Assembly: GCA_036407095.1 (NCBI GenBank)
Contig: DASWZV010000058.1
Span: forward strand, 124,001 to 188,000
From: Gp6-AA40 sp036407095
Lineage (GTDB): Bacteria; Acidobacteriota; Vicinamibacteria; Vicinamibacterales; UBA2999
Direction of reading: 5' to 3'
DNA length: 64,000 nucleotides
Shown: positions 17,535 through 25,653 of the stretch, one piece after another
How the letters are laid out: each line of letters begins with the position of its first letter
How positions within the stretch are numbered: the stretch's first letter is position 1
Translations under genes and position numbers: made by a program
Notes under the pieces: model-generated
What the model saw: only the letters and a program-made list of their open reading frames with translations
Told to the model about the DNA's origin: nothing
The model's database searches: none

Positions 17535-19540
17535 CCGGAATCGTGAACCCCGGCGTGGCACCGATTCACCTGCGATCGGTCGTGCATCGGATGACCGATG
17601 CCCTCGTCCATCGCGGGCCCGACGACAGTGGCGTCTACCTGGGTGAGGGGATCGGCCTGGGCATGCGCCGCTTGAGCATTATCGACGTCGACGGCGGCCA
17701 GCAGCCGGTGAGCAGCGAGGACGGTCTCGTCCAAGTGGTGTTCAATGGGGAGATCTACAACTATCTCGAGCTGCGCAGCGCGCTGCGCAAGCGGGGACAC
17801 ATATTCCGAACCAACTCGGATACGGAAGTCATCGCTCACCTCTACGAGGAGAAAGGGATCGACGCCTTCGAACAACTCCGTGGCATGTTTGCAATCGCCG
17901 TGTGGGATCGGCGCAACCGCCGCCTCGTGCTGGCGCGTGACCGCATCGGCAAGAAGCCCCTCTTTTACGCCAGGCGAGGCAGCACGCTGCTGTTCGGATC
18001 GGAGATCAAGGCGATCCTCACGGCAAATCCGAGCCTCGCCGAACCGGATGTGGACGCGCTCGGCCCATATCTGCAGTACGGCTTCGTGCCTGAACCGCGG
18101 ACGGTCTTCCGCGAGATCCGGAAGCTGCCGGCCGCCCATTGGCTCACGTATCGGTACGAATCCGGCGAGGTCGCGGTCGAGCCGTACTGGCGTCTGAGTA
18201 TCGACGATGACGGAATGGGATCGCGCAGCGAAGCGGAGGTCGTCGAGGAGCTCGATGCGCTGCTCGGCGAAGCGGTCCGCATTCGACTCATGAGCGATGT
18301 TCCTCTGGGGATCTTCCTCAGCGGTGGCCTCGACTCGAGCACGATCGTCGCGTACGCGCACAAAGCGGGCCTGCGCCCGATCAAGACGTTCACGATCGCA
18401 TTCGATCGGCGCGGCTGGGATGAGTCCCCCGACGCCGAGGTGGTTGCCAGGCACTTCGGCACGGACCACCACGTGCTGAGGCTGACTGAACAGGACTTTG
18501 AGCAGTGCCTCCCTGACACGGTCCTCACGCTGGTTCGTCACTTCGACGAGCCATTTGGCGACCCCTCGGCGCTCCCCACTTACCATGTCTCGAAGCTCGC
18601 GCGCGAGCACGTGACCGTGATCCTGAGTGGCGACGGTGGTGACGAGTTGTTTGCGGGGTACTCGCTCTATAAAGGCATACGCTTCGCGGAACTCTACCGG
18701 CGCGTGCCCCGATGGACAGGGCGGCGGTACTTTCCCGCCATCGTCGAGAACGCCGCCCAATGGTTGCCGCAGGGTCCGCGTTACCGTGCGCTGCACGCCG
18801 CCAGAGTCCTGGGTGACAGCGAGCGGCCCTTCGAGTCGAGATATTTCCTGAAGGGATCGCCCTGTCGTCCCGATGTGTTCCGCCAGATCCTGACAGCGGA
18901 TGCGGCCGCTCGACTTGGGTCCAGCGCAGTGCGGTTCCTGGCCGACGACGTCCGTGGGGTCCTGCGATCGGACGTGCCCGAGGTGAGCAAGGCGCTGTAT
19001 CTGGGCGTGCGCCTGGCGCTCCTGGAAGACATGCTCGTGAAAGTCGATCGGATGAGCATGGCGCATTCGTTGGAAGTGCGCTCGCCGCTGCTCGATCATC
19101 GCCTCGTCGACTTCGTGATGCGGCTTCCGCCATCGATGAAGCTTCGTGGCTGGGAGACAAAAGCGATCCTGCGCGACACGATACGACGCTATGTGCCGCC
19201 GTCGACGCTGCGCAAGCGGAAGCAGGGATTTGCGGTCCCGCTGCGCGAGTGGCTCCGGGGCGGCTTGTACGAGATGGCGGGCGATTTTCTGGAGGCGGGC
19301 GACAGCCGCCTGCCTCCGGGCGTCTTCAATCGCGCGGGCGTCAGGAACCTGCTCGCGCAACATCGCCGGGGTGAAGCCGATCACAGCGGGATCATCTGGC
19401 TACTGTTGAACTACGCGGCCTGGCGCGACCTGTATATCGACAGCCGTGAGGTTCGTACAGCCGTGTCGGGCTCGATGCGGCACGCGGTGACCGGCGACTC
19501 AGGGGTGGCGGACACGTCGCCCGCGGCAGGAGTTCATTGA
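17522..19540 (+). CDS. asnB: Glutamine-dependent amidotransferase (AsnB-type) 2
   Basis: 672 residues. The ATG at 17522 is required to expose the catalytic Cys2 ('MCGIAGIVN'); a longer upstream open frame would bury it. It shows 'HRGPDDSGVYLG', 'VVFNGEIYNYLELR', the PP-loop 'FLSGGLDSSTIVAYA' and 'VILSGDGGDELFAGYSLYKG'. It is homologous to the preceding protein along the full length but diverged, so this is an old duplication or two recruited enzymes. Both keep all expected active-site motifs, so both are probably active, perhaps on different carboxylates of the glycan or of the nonribosomal product. Confidence 0.85.
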   Translation: MCGIAGIVNPGVAPIHLRSVVHRMTDALVHRGPDDSGVYLGEGIGLGMRRLSIIDVDGGQQPVSSEDGLVQVVFNGEIYNYLELRSALRKRGHIFRTNSDTEVIAHLYEEKGIDAFEQLRGMFAIAVWDRRNRRLVLARDRIGKKPLFYARRGSTLLFGSEIKAILTANPSLAEPDVDALGPYLQYGFVPEPRTVFREIRKLPAAHWLTYRYESGEVAVEPYWRLSIDDDGMGSRSEAEVVEELDALLGEAVRIRLMSDVPLGIFLSGGLDSSTIVAYAHKAGLRPIKTFTIAFDRRGWDESPDAEVVARHFGTDHHVLRLTEQDFEQCLPDTVLTLVRHFDEPFGDPSALPTYHVSKLAREHVTVILSGDGGDELFAGYSLYKGIRFAELYRRVPRWTGRRYFPAIVENAAQWLPQGPRYRALHAARVLGDSERPFESRYFLKGSPCRPDVFRQILTADAAARLGSSAVRFLADDVRGVLRSDVPEVSKALYLGVRLALLEDMLVKVDRMSMAHSLEVRSPLLDHRLVDFVMRLPPSMKLRGWETKAILRDTIRRYVPPSTLRKRKQGFAVPLREWLRGGLYEMAGDFLEAGDSRLPPGVFNRAGVRNLLAQHRRGEADHSGIIWLLLNYAAWRDLYIDSREVRTAVSGSMRHAVTGDSGVADTSPAAGVH

Positions 19541-19563
19541 GGGCCCGGAAGGAGCCCGGCATC

Positions 19564-20760
19564 GTGAGCGGCGTCTCGATACTCATCTCGAATCCCCTTG
19601 GCGCGAACCTGACCCGCGGCAAGCTGCTGCCGCTGCACGGTCTGCCCGACGTGCGCACGCTCGTAGTGGTGCAGGATGCGGCCGGCCCGGCGCTGTCGAA
19701 CGTTCAGTACCTGACACTGGGGCCTTCGCCGCTCGCGAACACTCTGCCGCGCGTGGGAAGGCTGCTCCACGTCGCGCGGCGCGTCATGGCGATGTGCGTC
19801 GGAATCATCCGGCACAGGCCGTGGCTTGTGATGGGCATCTACATGATGCCGCATGGCCTCCTCGCGTACGTGCTCGGAGCGCTCACCGGCCGGCGCGTCT
19901 GCATCCATGTCATCGGTGGTCCGCGAGAGATCATCGACGGTGGGTACTGGATGGATCAGTGGCAGGTGCGGCGCCCGAGCACGTTTCTCGAAGCCGTGTA
20001 TCTGCGCGTGCTCAGGCGGACGGACATCATCGTCGTCGTCGGCACGGAGACGAAGCGCTATCTCGCGAGCCGCGGCGTGCCACCCGATCGCATCCACGTG
20101 ATCTCGAGCAAGATCGACGCGAAGCGGTTTCGGCCCGCGCCCGCGCGCCACGACTACGATCTGATCCTCGCTGCGCAATTGATCAAGCGCAAGCGAGTCG
20201 ACCTCTTCCTTCGCATCGTCGCCGATCTGGCCGTGCGCCGTCCGTCGGTGCGCGCGGCCATTCTGGGCGATGGGCCGCTTCGGGACGATCTCGCACGGCT
20301 GGCAGGCAGTCTCGGCATCGCCGATCGCGTCGACTTCGTCGGCTTTCACGAGGACACGGAGGCGTACTACAACCGCGCAAAGGTATTCGTCCTCACCTCG
20401 TCCGCTGAGGGCCTTTCGCTGGCGATGATGGAGGCGATGGCATGCGGGCTCCCCGTCGTCGTGCCTGCGGTGGGCGATCTGGCTGACGTGGTCCGCCCGG
20501 GTGAAACCGGGTATCTGGTCGATGACGACGATCGGGAGGCATTCGTCGCCGCCATTCAGCGCCTTCTCGAGGACGACCAGCTGCGCCGCGCCCTGGGGTG
20601 GAACGCGCGCTCGACGATTCTGCGGGGCTACACGGTCGAGGACGGATCGCGCCTCTGGCGCGCCGCGCTCGAGAAGGCGATTCCCTCGCTTCAGCAGATC
20701 GCGCCGCTCGATCCCGCAGCCACGCTCCACACTCGCGACGTGACGGGACCAGAGAGATGA
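19564..20760 (+). CDS. GT-B glycosyltransferase, family 4
   Basis: 398 residues from the GTG at 19564, which has GGAAGGAG nine bases upstream; a TTG at 19537 overlapping the previous stop is an alternative. The donor domain is typical of GT4: 'YDLILAAQLIKRKRVDLFLRIVADL', 'AAILGDGPLRDDLARLAGSLGIADRVDFVGF' and 'VLTSSAEGLSLAMMEAMACGLPVVV', with the E-x7-E pair. It ends in an ATGA overlap with the acetyltransferase gene. It should act at the inner membrane on the growing repeat unit. Sugar specificity unknown. Confidence 0.88.
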   Translation: MSGVSILISNPLGANLTRGKLLPLHGLPDVRTLVVVQDAAGPALSNVQYLTLGPSPLANTLPRVGRLLHVARRVMAMCVGIIRHRPWLVMGIYMMPHGLLAYVLGALTGRRVCIHVIGGPREIIDGGYWMDQWQVRRPSTFLEAVYLRVLRRTDIIVVVGTETKRYLASRGVPPDRIHVISSKIDAKRFRPAPARHDYDLILAAQLIKRKRVDLFLRIVADLAVRRPSVRAAILGDGPLRDDLARLAGSLGIADRVDFVGFHEDTEAYYNRAKVFVLTSSAEGLSLAMMEAMACGLPVVVPAVGDLADVVRPGETGYLVDDDDREAFVAAIQRLLEDDQLRRALGWNARSTILRGYTVEDGSRLWRAALEKAIPSLQQIAPLDPAATLHTRDVTGPER

Positions 20761-21374
20761 CCGACCTCTTCGTACACCCGACAGCGATCGTCGAGACCTC
20801 GAACCTCGGGAAGGGCACTCGCATCTGGGCATACACGCACGTCATGCGGGACGTGACGATCGGCGCCGACTGCAACATTGGCGAGCACTGCTTCATCGAG
20901 TCGGGGGCCAGCATCGGAAGCCAGGTCACGATCAAGAACGGCAACATGGTCTGGGAAGGCATTCACCTCGAGGACGGCGTGTTCGTCGGCCCGCTGGTTG
21001 TCTTCACCAACGACCTCTATCCACGCTCGCCTCGTCTGGCGGACGCGAGACACCGATACGCCGATCGCCGCTGGCTCAAGCCGACTCTCGTCGAGCAAGG
21101 AGCGTCGCTGGGTGCTGGCGCCATCATCCTGCCTGGGATCACGATTGGTGAGTTTGCCATGGTCGGAGCCGGTTCGATGGTGACCAGGAGCCTTCCTCCG
21201 CACGCTCTGGCCGTCGGCTCGCCGGCTCGGGTGAAGGGCTGGATCTGCCGGTGCGGCCGGCCGCTGGCGTTCTCGAACGGCGAAGCCAGTTGCATCCCCG
21301 AGTGCAATCTCACGTTCGTGAAAGCCGGCGGCCGCGTGGAGCAGATTCGGTCGCTGGTGTCACGAGCAATCTGA
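20757..21374 (+). CDS. Left-handed beta-helix N-acetyltransferase (WbpD/WlbB-like)
   Basis: 205 residues, ATG overlapping the previous stop. Hexapeptide repeats run through most of the chain ('IVETSNLGKGTRIWAYTHV', 'TIGADCNIGEHCFIESGASIG', 'SLGAGAIILPGITIGEFAMVGAGSMV'), with 'GPLVVFTNDLYPRS' in the middle as in WbpD/WlbB, enzymes that N-acetylate the 3-amino group of UDP-GlcNAc3NA. The C-terminus carries a Cys set ('CRCGRPL...CIPEC') that could hold a metal. It is the final step expected for a di-N-acetylated uronic acid made by the dehydrogenase, oxidoreductase and aminotransferase in this locus. Confidence 0.85.
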   Translation: MTDLFVHPTAIVETSNLGKGTRIWAYTHVMRDVTIGADCNIGEHCFIESGASIGSQVTIKNGNMVWEGIHLEDGVFVGPLVVFTNDLYPRSPRLADARHRYADRRWLKPTLVEQGASLGAGAIILPGITIGEFAMVGAGSMVTRSLPPHALAVGSPARVKGWICRCGRPLAFSNGEASCIPECNLTFVKAGGRVEQIRSLVSRAI

Positions 21375-21399
21375 CTGCACGTTCGAGGAAACGTCTCGC

Positions 21400-22137
21400 A
21401 TGATCAACAGCGTTGCACACGGCGCAGCTTTGGCTGCGCTCACCTCAGCGCCGTCGAACGTAGGGATTCGTCTCGAAGCGAACCAGATACACGTCTGGTG
21501 CGCATCGCTGGACGAGTTCCATCTGGATCGATGCCGGTTGCACGACACTCTTTCGGCCGACGAGCGGGTGAGGGCTGACCGGTTCCATTCTGACGACGAT
21601 CGCGAACGGTATATGAGGTCGCGCGGAATTCTTCGGGAACTGCTGGCGCGATACCTCGGGCAGCCTGCCTCGACGATCGCGTTCACCTACGGGCAGTTCG
21701 GCAAGCCCTTTATCGCCGGACCGAAGGGTCGGCCTTCGTTGTTCTTCAATGTGTCGCATTCCGGTGCGCTCGCTCTCTATGCACTGACGCAGACCTCCGC
21801 GGTGGGCGTCGACGTCGAACAGATGCGCGAGATTCCGGAACCTGACGCCATCGCCTTGCGGCACCTGGATCGCGTTGACGCCGATCGTGTACTCGCCGCA
21901 CCGCCGGAGCGCCGGATCGAAGAGTTCTTTCTGTGCTGGACACGGAAGGAAGCCCTGATGAAAGCCACGGGCGAGGGCATCGGACGCGAGCGCAGTCCCT
22001 ACCCGCCCTCGTCTTGGCAGCTGCACAACTTGTGGCCCGCGCCAGGCTACCTCGGTGCCGTCGCCTGCAAGCACGATGCAGCGGCAATCACGCTCAGGAG
22101 TGTCTCAAAGGAGTCGATGTGCAGATTGCAATCATAG
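21400..22137 (+). CDS. 4'-phosphopantetheinyl transferase (Sfp type)
   Basis: 245 residues. Moves the phosphopantetheine arm of CoA onto a carrier-domain serine. The family motifs are all present: 'GKPFI...LFFNVSHSGALALYA' (about residues 106-128), 'AVGVDVEQM' with the Mg-binding Asp, and 'FFLCWTRKEALMKATGEG' (about residues 175-192). Two-domain Sfp length is normal. Its obvious clients are the discrete carrier protein at 31510 and the carrier domain of the NRPS at 31838, which makes this gene part of the assembly line embedded in the glycan locus. The following gene starts within its last codons. Confidence 0.92.
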   Translation: MINSVAHGAALAALTSAPSNVGIRLEANQIHVWCASLDEFHLDRCRLHDTLSADERVRADRFHSDDDRERYMRSRGILRELLARYLGQPASTIAFTYGQFGKPFIAGPKGRPSLFFNVSHSGALALYALTQTSAVGVDVEQMREIPEPDAIALRHLDRVDADRVLAAPPERRIEEFFLCWTRKEALMKATGEGIGRERSPYPPSSWQLHNLWPAPGYLGAVACKHDAAAITLRSVSKESMCRLQS

Positions 22138-23477
22138 GCACCGGATACGTCGGTCTCGTGGTGGGCGCGTGTCTGGCGGAGACAGGCAACACAGTGGTGT
22201 GTGCCGACGCAGACGCGCGCAAGATCAGCCTGCTGCGTGAGAATCGCATTCCGATCTATGAACCAGGCCTCGAGGACCTGGTCGAACGCAACCAGGGGCA
22301 GCGGCGTTTGAGCTTTACCGCCGACGTGGCCGCGGCCGTCGCATGTGCGGAAGTGGTGTTCATTGCCGTCGGCACGCCGCCTGAGGAGGACGGATCGGCA
22401 GACCTGACCCATGTGCTGGAAGCCGCGGAGACCATTGGCCGGCACCTCGTGCGCGAAGCGGTCATCGTGACGAAATCGACGGTGCCGGTCGGGACTGCCG
22501 TGCATGTCGAGGCGGCCATCGCGCGATCGGCGAGGTATCCGTTTCACATGTGTTCCAATCCGGAGTTCCTCAAAGAGGGAGCCGCTGTAGACGATTTCCT
22601 GAAGCCGGATCGCGTCGTCCTGGGGGTCGAGTCGGATCACGCGCGCAGTGTGATGGCGGAGTTGTATGCACCGTTCGTTCGCACCGGCAGGCCGATCATC
22701 TTCATGGATATCGCGTCGGCGGAGATGACGAAGTATGCGGCCAACGCCATGCTGGCCACGCGGATCTCGTTGATGAACGAGATTGCGAACGTGTGCGAGA
22801 GGGTGGGAGCCGATGTGGATCTGGTCCGCAAGGGCGTCGGATCCGACTGTCGGATCGGCCCGTCCTTCCTGTTCCCGGGTCCCGGGTATGGCGGCTCATG
22901 CTTTCCGAAGGATGTGAAGGCGCTCATTCGCACCGCCCACCGGTCCGGTGAGAACATCGGCGTCCTCGAAGCGGTCGAGCACGCCAACCAACGACAGAAG
23001 GGTCGTCTCTTCGACAAGCTTCGCTCGGCATTGGGTGGCAGTCTGCGGGGCGCGCACATTGCCATCTGGGGACTTGCGTTCAAACCGAATACCGACGATA
23101 TGCGTGAGGCTCCGTCGCTGACCCTGATCGAGATGCTCGTTGCGGATGGTGCGACGGTGACGGCGCACGATCCCGCCGCTATGGCTGAAACGAGGAACAG
23201 GATTGGCGACCTCATCTGCTACGCCGAGTCGAATTACGACGCGCTGAACGGGGCCGACGCTCTGGTGATCGTCACCGATTGGAACGAGTATCGTCATCCC
23301 GATTTCGCTCGCATGAAGATGACGCTGCGGAGACCCATCGTGATCGACGGCCGCAACTTGTACAGCGCTGCGAAAATGAAGTCGTACGGTTTCAGCTACG
23401 ACTCGATCGGTCGGCCTCACGCGAACGGCGACTCCAAGGCGCGACCCGAGCTTGCGCTCGCCAGCGCTCGCGAGTAA
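22119..23477 (+). CDS. UDP-sugar 6-dehydrogenase (UGD/WbpA family)
   Basis: 452 residues; GTG at 22119 after AAAGGAG, overlapping the previous gene by 19 bases. Oxidises the C6 hydroxyl of UDP-glucose or UDP-GlcNAc to the carboxylate using two NAD. Visible are 'IAIIGTGYVGLVVGACLAETG', 'PEFLKEGAAVDDF', the catalytic Cys near residue 261 in 'GYGGSCFPKDVKAL', and the C-terminal 'AFKPNTDDMREAPS'. The product uronic acid would feed the aminotransferase route or the UDP-glucuronate epimerase at 37106. Glc versus GlcNAc preference cannot be told from sequence. Confidence 0.93.
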   Translation: MQIAIIGTGYVGLVVGACLAETGNTVVCADADARKISLLRENRIPIYEPGLEDLVERNQGQRRLSFTADVAAAVACAEVVFIAVGTPPEEDGSADLTHVLEAAETIGRHLVREAVIVTKSTVPVGTAVHVEAAIARSARYPFHMCSNPEFLKEGAAVDDFLKPDRVVLGVESDHARSVMAELYAPFVRTGRPIIFMDIASAEMTKYAANAMLATRISLMNEIANVCERVGADVDLVRKGVGSDCRIGPSFLFPGPGYGGSCFPKDVKALIRTAHRSGENIGVLEAVEHANQRQKGRLFDKLRSALGGSLRGAHIAIWGLAFKPNTDDMREAPSLTLIEMLVADGATVTAHDPAAMAETRNRIGDLICYAESNYDALNGADALVIVTDWNEYRHPDFARMKMTLRRPIVIDGRNLYSAAKMKSYGFSYDSIGRPHANGDSKARPELALASARE

Positions 23478-23551
23478 CGAAACGAATTCAACGCGGATCG
23501 CTCCGCCCCCCCTCACCCCTGTTCACTTCATTCCGGGTTGCCTAACGAGCG

Positions 23552-24724
23552 ATGACCTCTCATGACGTCGGCGTCATAGTTCTCGGAGGCGAATTCCACG
23601 GCCTCGGCGTCGCGCGCAGTGTCGGACGACACGGAGTGCCGGTGTGTGTGATCGACGACGAGTACTCGATTTCGCGTTTCTCCCGCTACGTCACACATGC
23701 GGTGCGTGTTCCCGATCTTCGTGATGAAGGGAAGACCGTCGATGCGTTGCTGGAAGTCGCACGCCGGAAAGGACTGGCGGGCTGGGTGCTCTATCCGATT
23801 CGGGATGAGATCGTGGCGGCGCTATCGCGCCATCGGGAGACCCTCCAGGCAGTATTCCGCTTGCCGACACCAGGGTGGCAGAGCATCAAGCACGTCTGGG
23901 ACAAGCGGAATACGTACCGGTTGGCGTCGGAGATCGGCATCGCGACGCCCCGCACCTGGTACCCACAGCACGTCGACGACCTGGAGAACATCGACGCCGA
24001 ACAGCCGTTGGTGGTCAAGCCGGCTATCAAGGAACACTTCATTTACGCAACCAAGGCCAAGGCGTGGCGAGCCAACAATCGCGATGAACTTCGGGAGCGA
24101 TTTCTGGAGGCTGCCGCCATTGTTCCCTCTGGCGAGGTCATGGTCCAGGAGCTGATTCCTGGTGACGGCCGCCAACAATACGCATACTGCGCCTTCTTCA
24201 AGAACGGCGAGGCCATCGGCAGCATGACCGCCAGGCGGCGTCGTCAGCATCCTCCGGAATTCGGGCGAGCGAGCACATTTGTCGAAACCGTGGATGTGCC
24301 GCAGCTGGCTGAACTGTCACGTCGTTTTCTTCGAGCCATCGATTACTACGGCCTCGTCGAGGTCGAATACAAGCTCGACCCGCGCGATGGAGTGTTCAAG
24401 CTGCTGGATGTCAATGCCCGCGTCTGGGGTTATCACACGCTCGGCTTCGAGGCGGGTGTCGACTTCCCGTATCTCCAGTTCCTCGATCAGTTGGGCGTGC
24501 AAGTTCCCGTGTGCCAGACGCGCCCGGGCGTCCAATGGATCCGTCTCGTCACCGACATGCCGACGGCAGTGGTCGAGATGTTGGGTGATCGGCTGGCCTG
24601 GCAGGAGTTCATTCGATCACTGAGAACCTTTCAGATCGAATCGGTGTTCTGCCGGGAGGATCTTCTGCCCGGGCTCGTCGAGTTGGCGCTGATTCCCTAC
24701 CTCTATATCAGGCGAGGGTTTTGA
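23552..24724 (+). CDS. ATP-grasp carboxylate-amine ligase-like protein
   Basis: 390 residues. A Rossmann-like pre-ATP-grasp part ('VGVIVLGGEFHGLGVARSVGRHGVPVCVID') is followed by an ATP-grasp core with 'PLVVKPAIKEHF', 'VMVQELIPGDG' and 'KLLDVNARVWGYHTLG' (metal-binding Asp/Asn near residue 287-290). This subfamily usually ligates a carboxylate to an amine with ATP. Position between the UDP-sugar dehydrogenase and a PSD-type decarboxylase, next to the assembly-line genes, suggests it joins an amino acid or acid to a sugar or other amine. The substrates are unknown. Confidence 0.75.
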   Translation: MTSHDVGVIVLGGEFHGLGVARSVGRHGVPVCVIDDEYSISRFSRYVTHAVRVPDLRDEGKTVDALLEVARRKGLAGWVLYPIRDEIVAALSRHRETLQAVFRLPTPGWQSIKHVWDKRNTYRLASEIGIATPRTWYPQHVDDLENIDAEQPLVVKPAIKEHFIYATKAKAWRANNRDELRERFLEAAAIVPSGEVMVQELIPGDGRQQYAYCAFFKNGEAIGSMTARRRRQHPPEFGRASTFVETVDVPQLAELSRRFLRAIDYYGLVEVEYKLDPRDGVFKLLDVNARVWGYHTLGFEAGVDFPYLQFLDQLGVQVPVCQTRPGVQWIRLVTDMPTAVVEMLGDRLAWQEFIRSLRTFQIESVFCREDLLPGLVELALIPYLYIRRGF

Positions 24725-24727
24725 CGC

Positions 24728-25570
24728 GTGCCGGCATCCATCCTGACTGGGATGACGCTTTCGCTGGCCACGACACTGCCCCTGGCGTGGAAGTGGGGAC
24801 TGGGTGTGCGCAGAGCAGCCGTGGTTACCGTGTCACTCGGTCTGATGACGAGTCCGCTCGCTCAGATTGCGGGAGCGCTCGTCCATGAGTCTGATGATGT
24901 TCTCCTCAGAGCCGGTCTGAGCTGGCTGCTGACCGTGGGCGCTGCCGCCGGGTTGGTCGCATACCGGTTCTATCGCGATCCAGAGCGAGCGATACCACCT
25001 GCGCCGAACGTCATCGTGAGCCCCGCCGATGGTGAGGTCGTCTACGTACGCGAGTCACGCAACGGGTCGCTGCCGACATCGACCAAGGGGGGACGCAGCT
25101 ATCCTCTGAGCGAGCTCACGAAGACGACACTTCAAATGCGGGACGCGGCGGTGATCGGCATTGCGATGACGCTGCTGGACGTTCACGTCAATCGCGCGCC
25201 CATCGCCGGGCGGATTGCGGTGAGCAAACATGTCCCCGGCCTTTTCGGTTCGCTGCGCCGACCGGAGATGATTCTTCAGAACGAGCGGATGACCACCGTG
25301 ATCCAGCACGACGATCTGGAAGTCGGGGTGGTCCAGATTGCCTCGCGTCTGGTCCGTCAGATCGTGTCATTCGTTCACGAGAGCGAGGACGTCGCGCGCG
25401 GACAGCGGATTGGGATGATTCGGTTTGGTTCGCAGGTCGATCTGGTGTTGCCGCTTCGAGCTGGTCTCACGGTGACGGTCAAACCTGGCGATCGGCTCAG
25501 GGCGGGGGAGTCGATCGTTGCCCGTCACCAACCGCAGAGAAACGGCGCATCGGTCCAACCCCCCGCGTAA
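24728..25570 (+). CDS. PSD-family membrane-anchored decarboxylase
   Basis: 280 residues, GTG start. Two hydrophobic segments (about residues 8-25 and 50-75) precede a phosphatidylserine-decarboxylase domain: 'RFYRDPERAIP', 'VSPADGEVV', 'MTLLDVHVNRAP' and 'RFGSQVDLVLP'. The Gly234-Ser235 pair is where family members self-cleave to form the pyruvoyl group. The short form resembles archaetidylserine decarboxylases more than E. coli Psd. In this setting, between an ATP-grasp ligase and an adenylation enzyme, it could decarboxylate a seryl intermediate of the pathway rather than serve lipid synthesis; that is inference. Confidence 0.8.
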   Translation: MPASILTGMTLSLATTLPLAWKWGLGVRRAAVVTVSLGLMTSPLAQIAGALVHESDDVLLRAGLSWLLTVGAAAGLVAYRFYRDPERAIPPAPNVIVSPADGEVVYVRESRNGSLPTSTKGGRSYPLSELTKTTLQMRDAAVIGIAMTLLDVHVNRAPIAGRIAVSKHVPGLFGSLRRPEMILQNERMTTVIQHDDLEVGVVQIASRLVRQIVSFVHESEDVARGQRIGMIRFGSQVDLVLPLRAGLTVTVKPGDRLRAGESIVARHQPQRNGASVQPPA

Positions 25571-25653
25571 ACCGCAGCTCGATCGGCCGCCGTCTCGTGG
25601 GGGTCGGCCGCCTTCAACGAATACCCGAACGCACGCGTTTGGTCGGAGTCTCA

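Noticed and set aside
17405..19384. Minus-strand open frame of 659 codons opposite the second amidotransferase
   Set aside because: It is antisense to an intact AsnB-type gene with all motifs; the frame is a by-product of codon bias.
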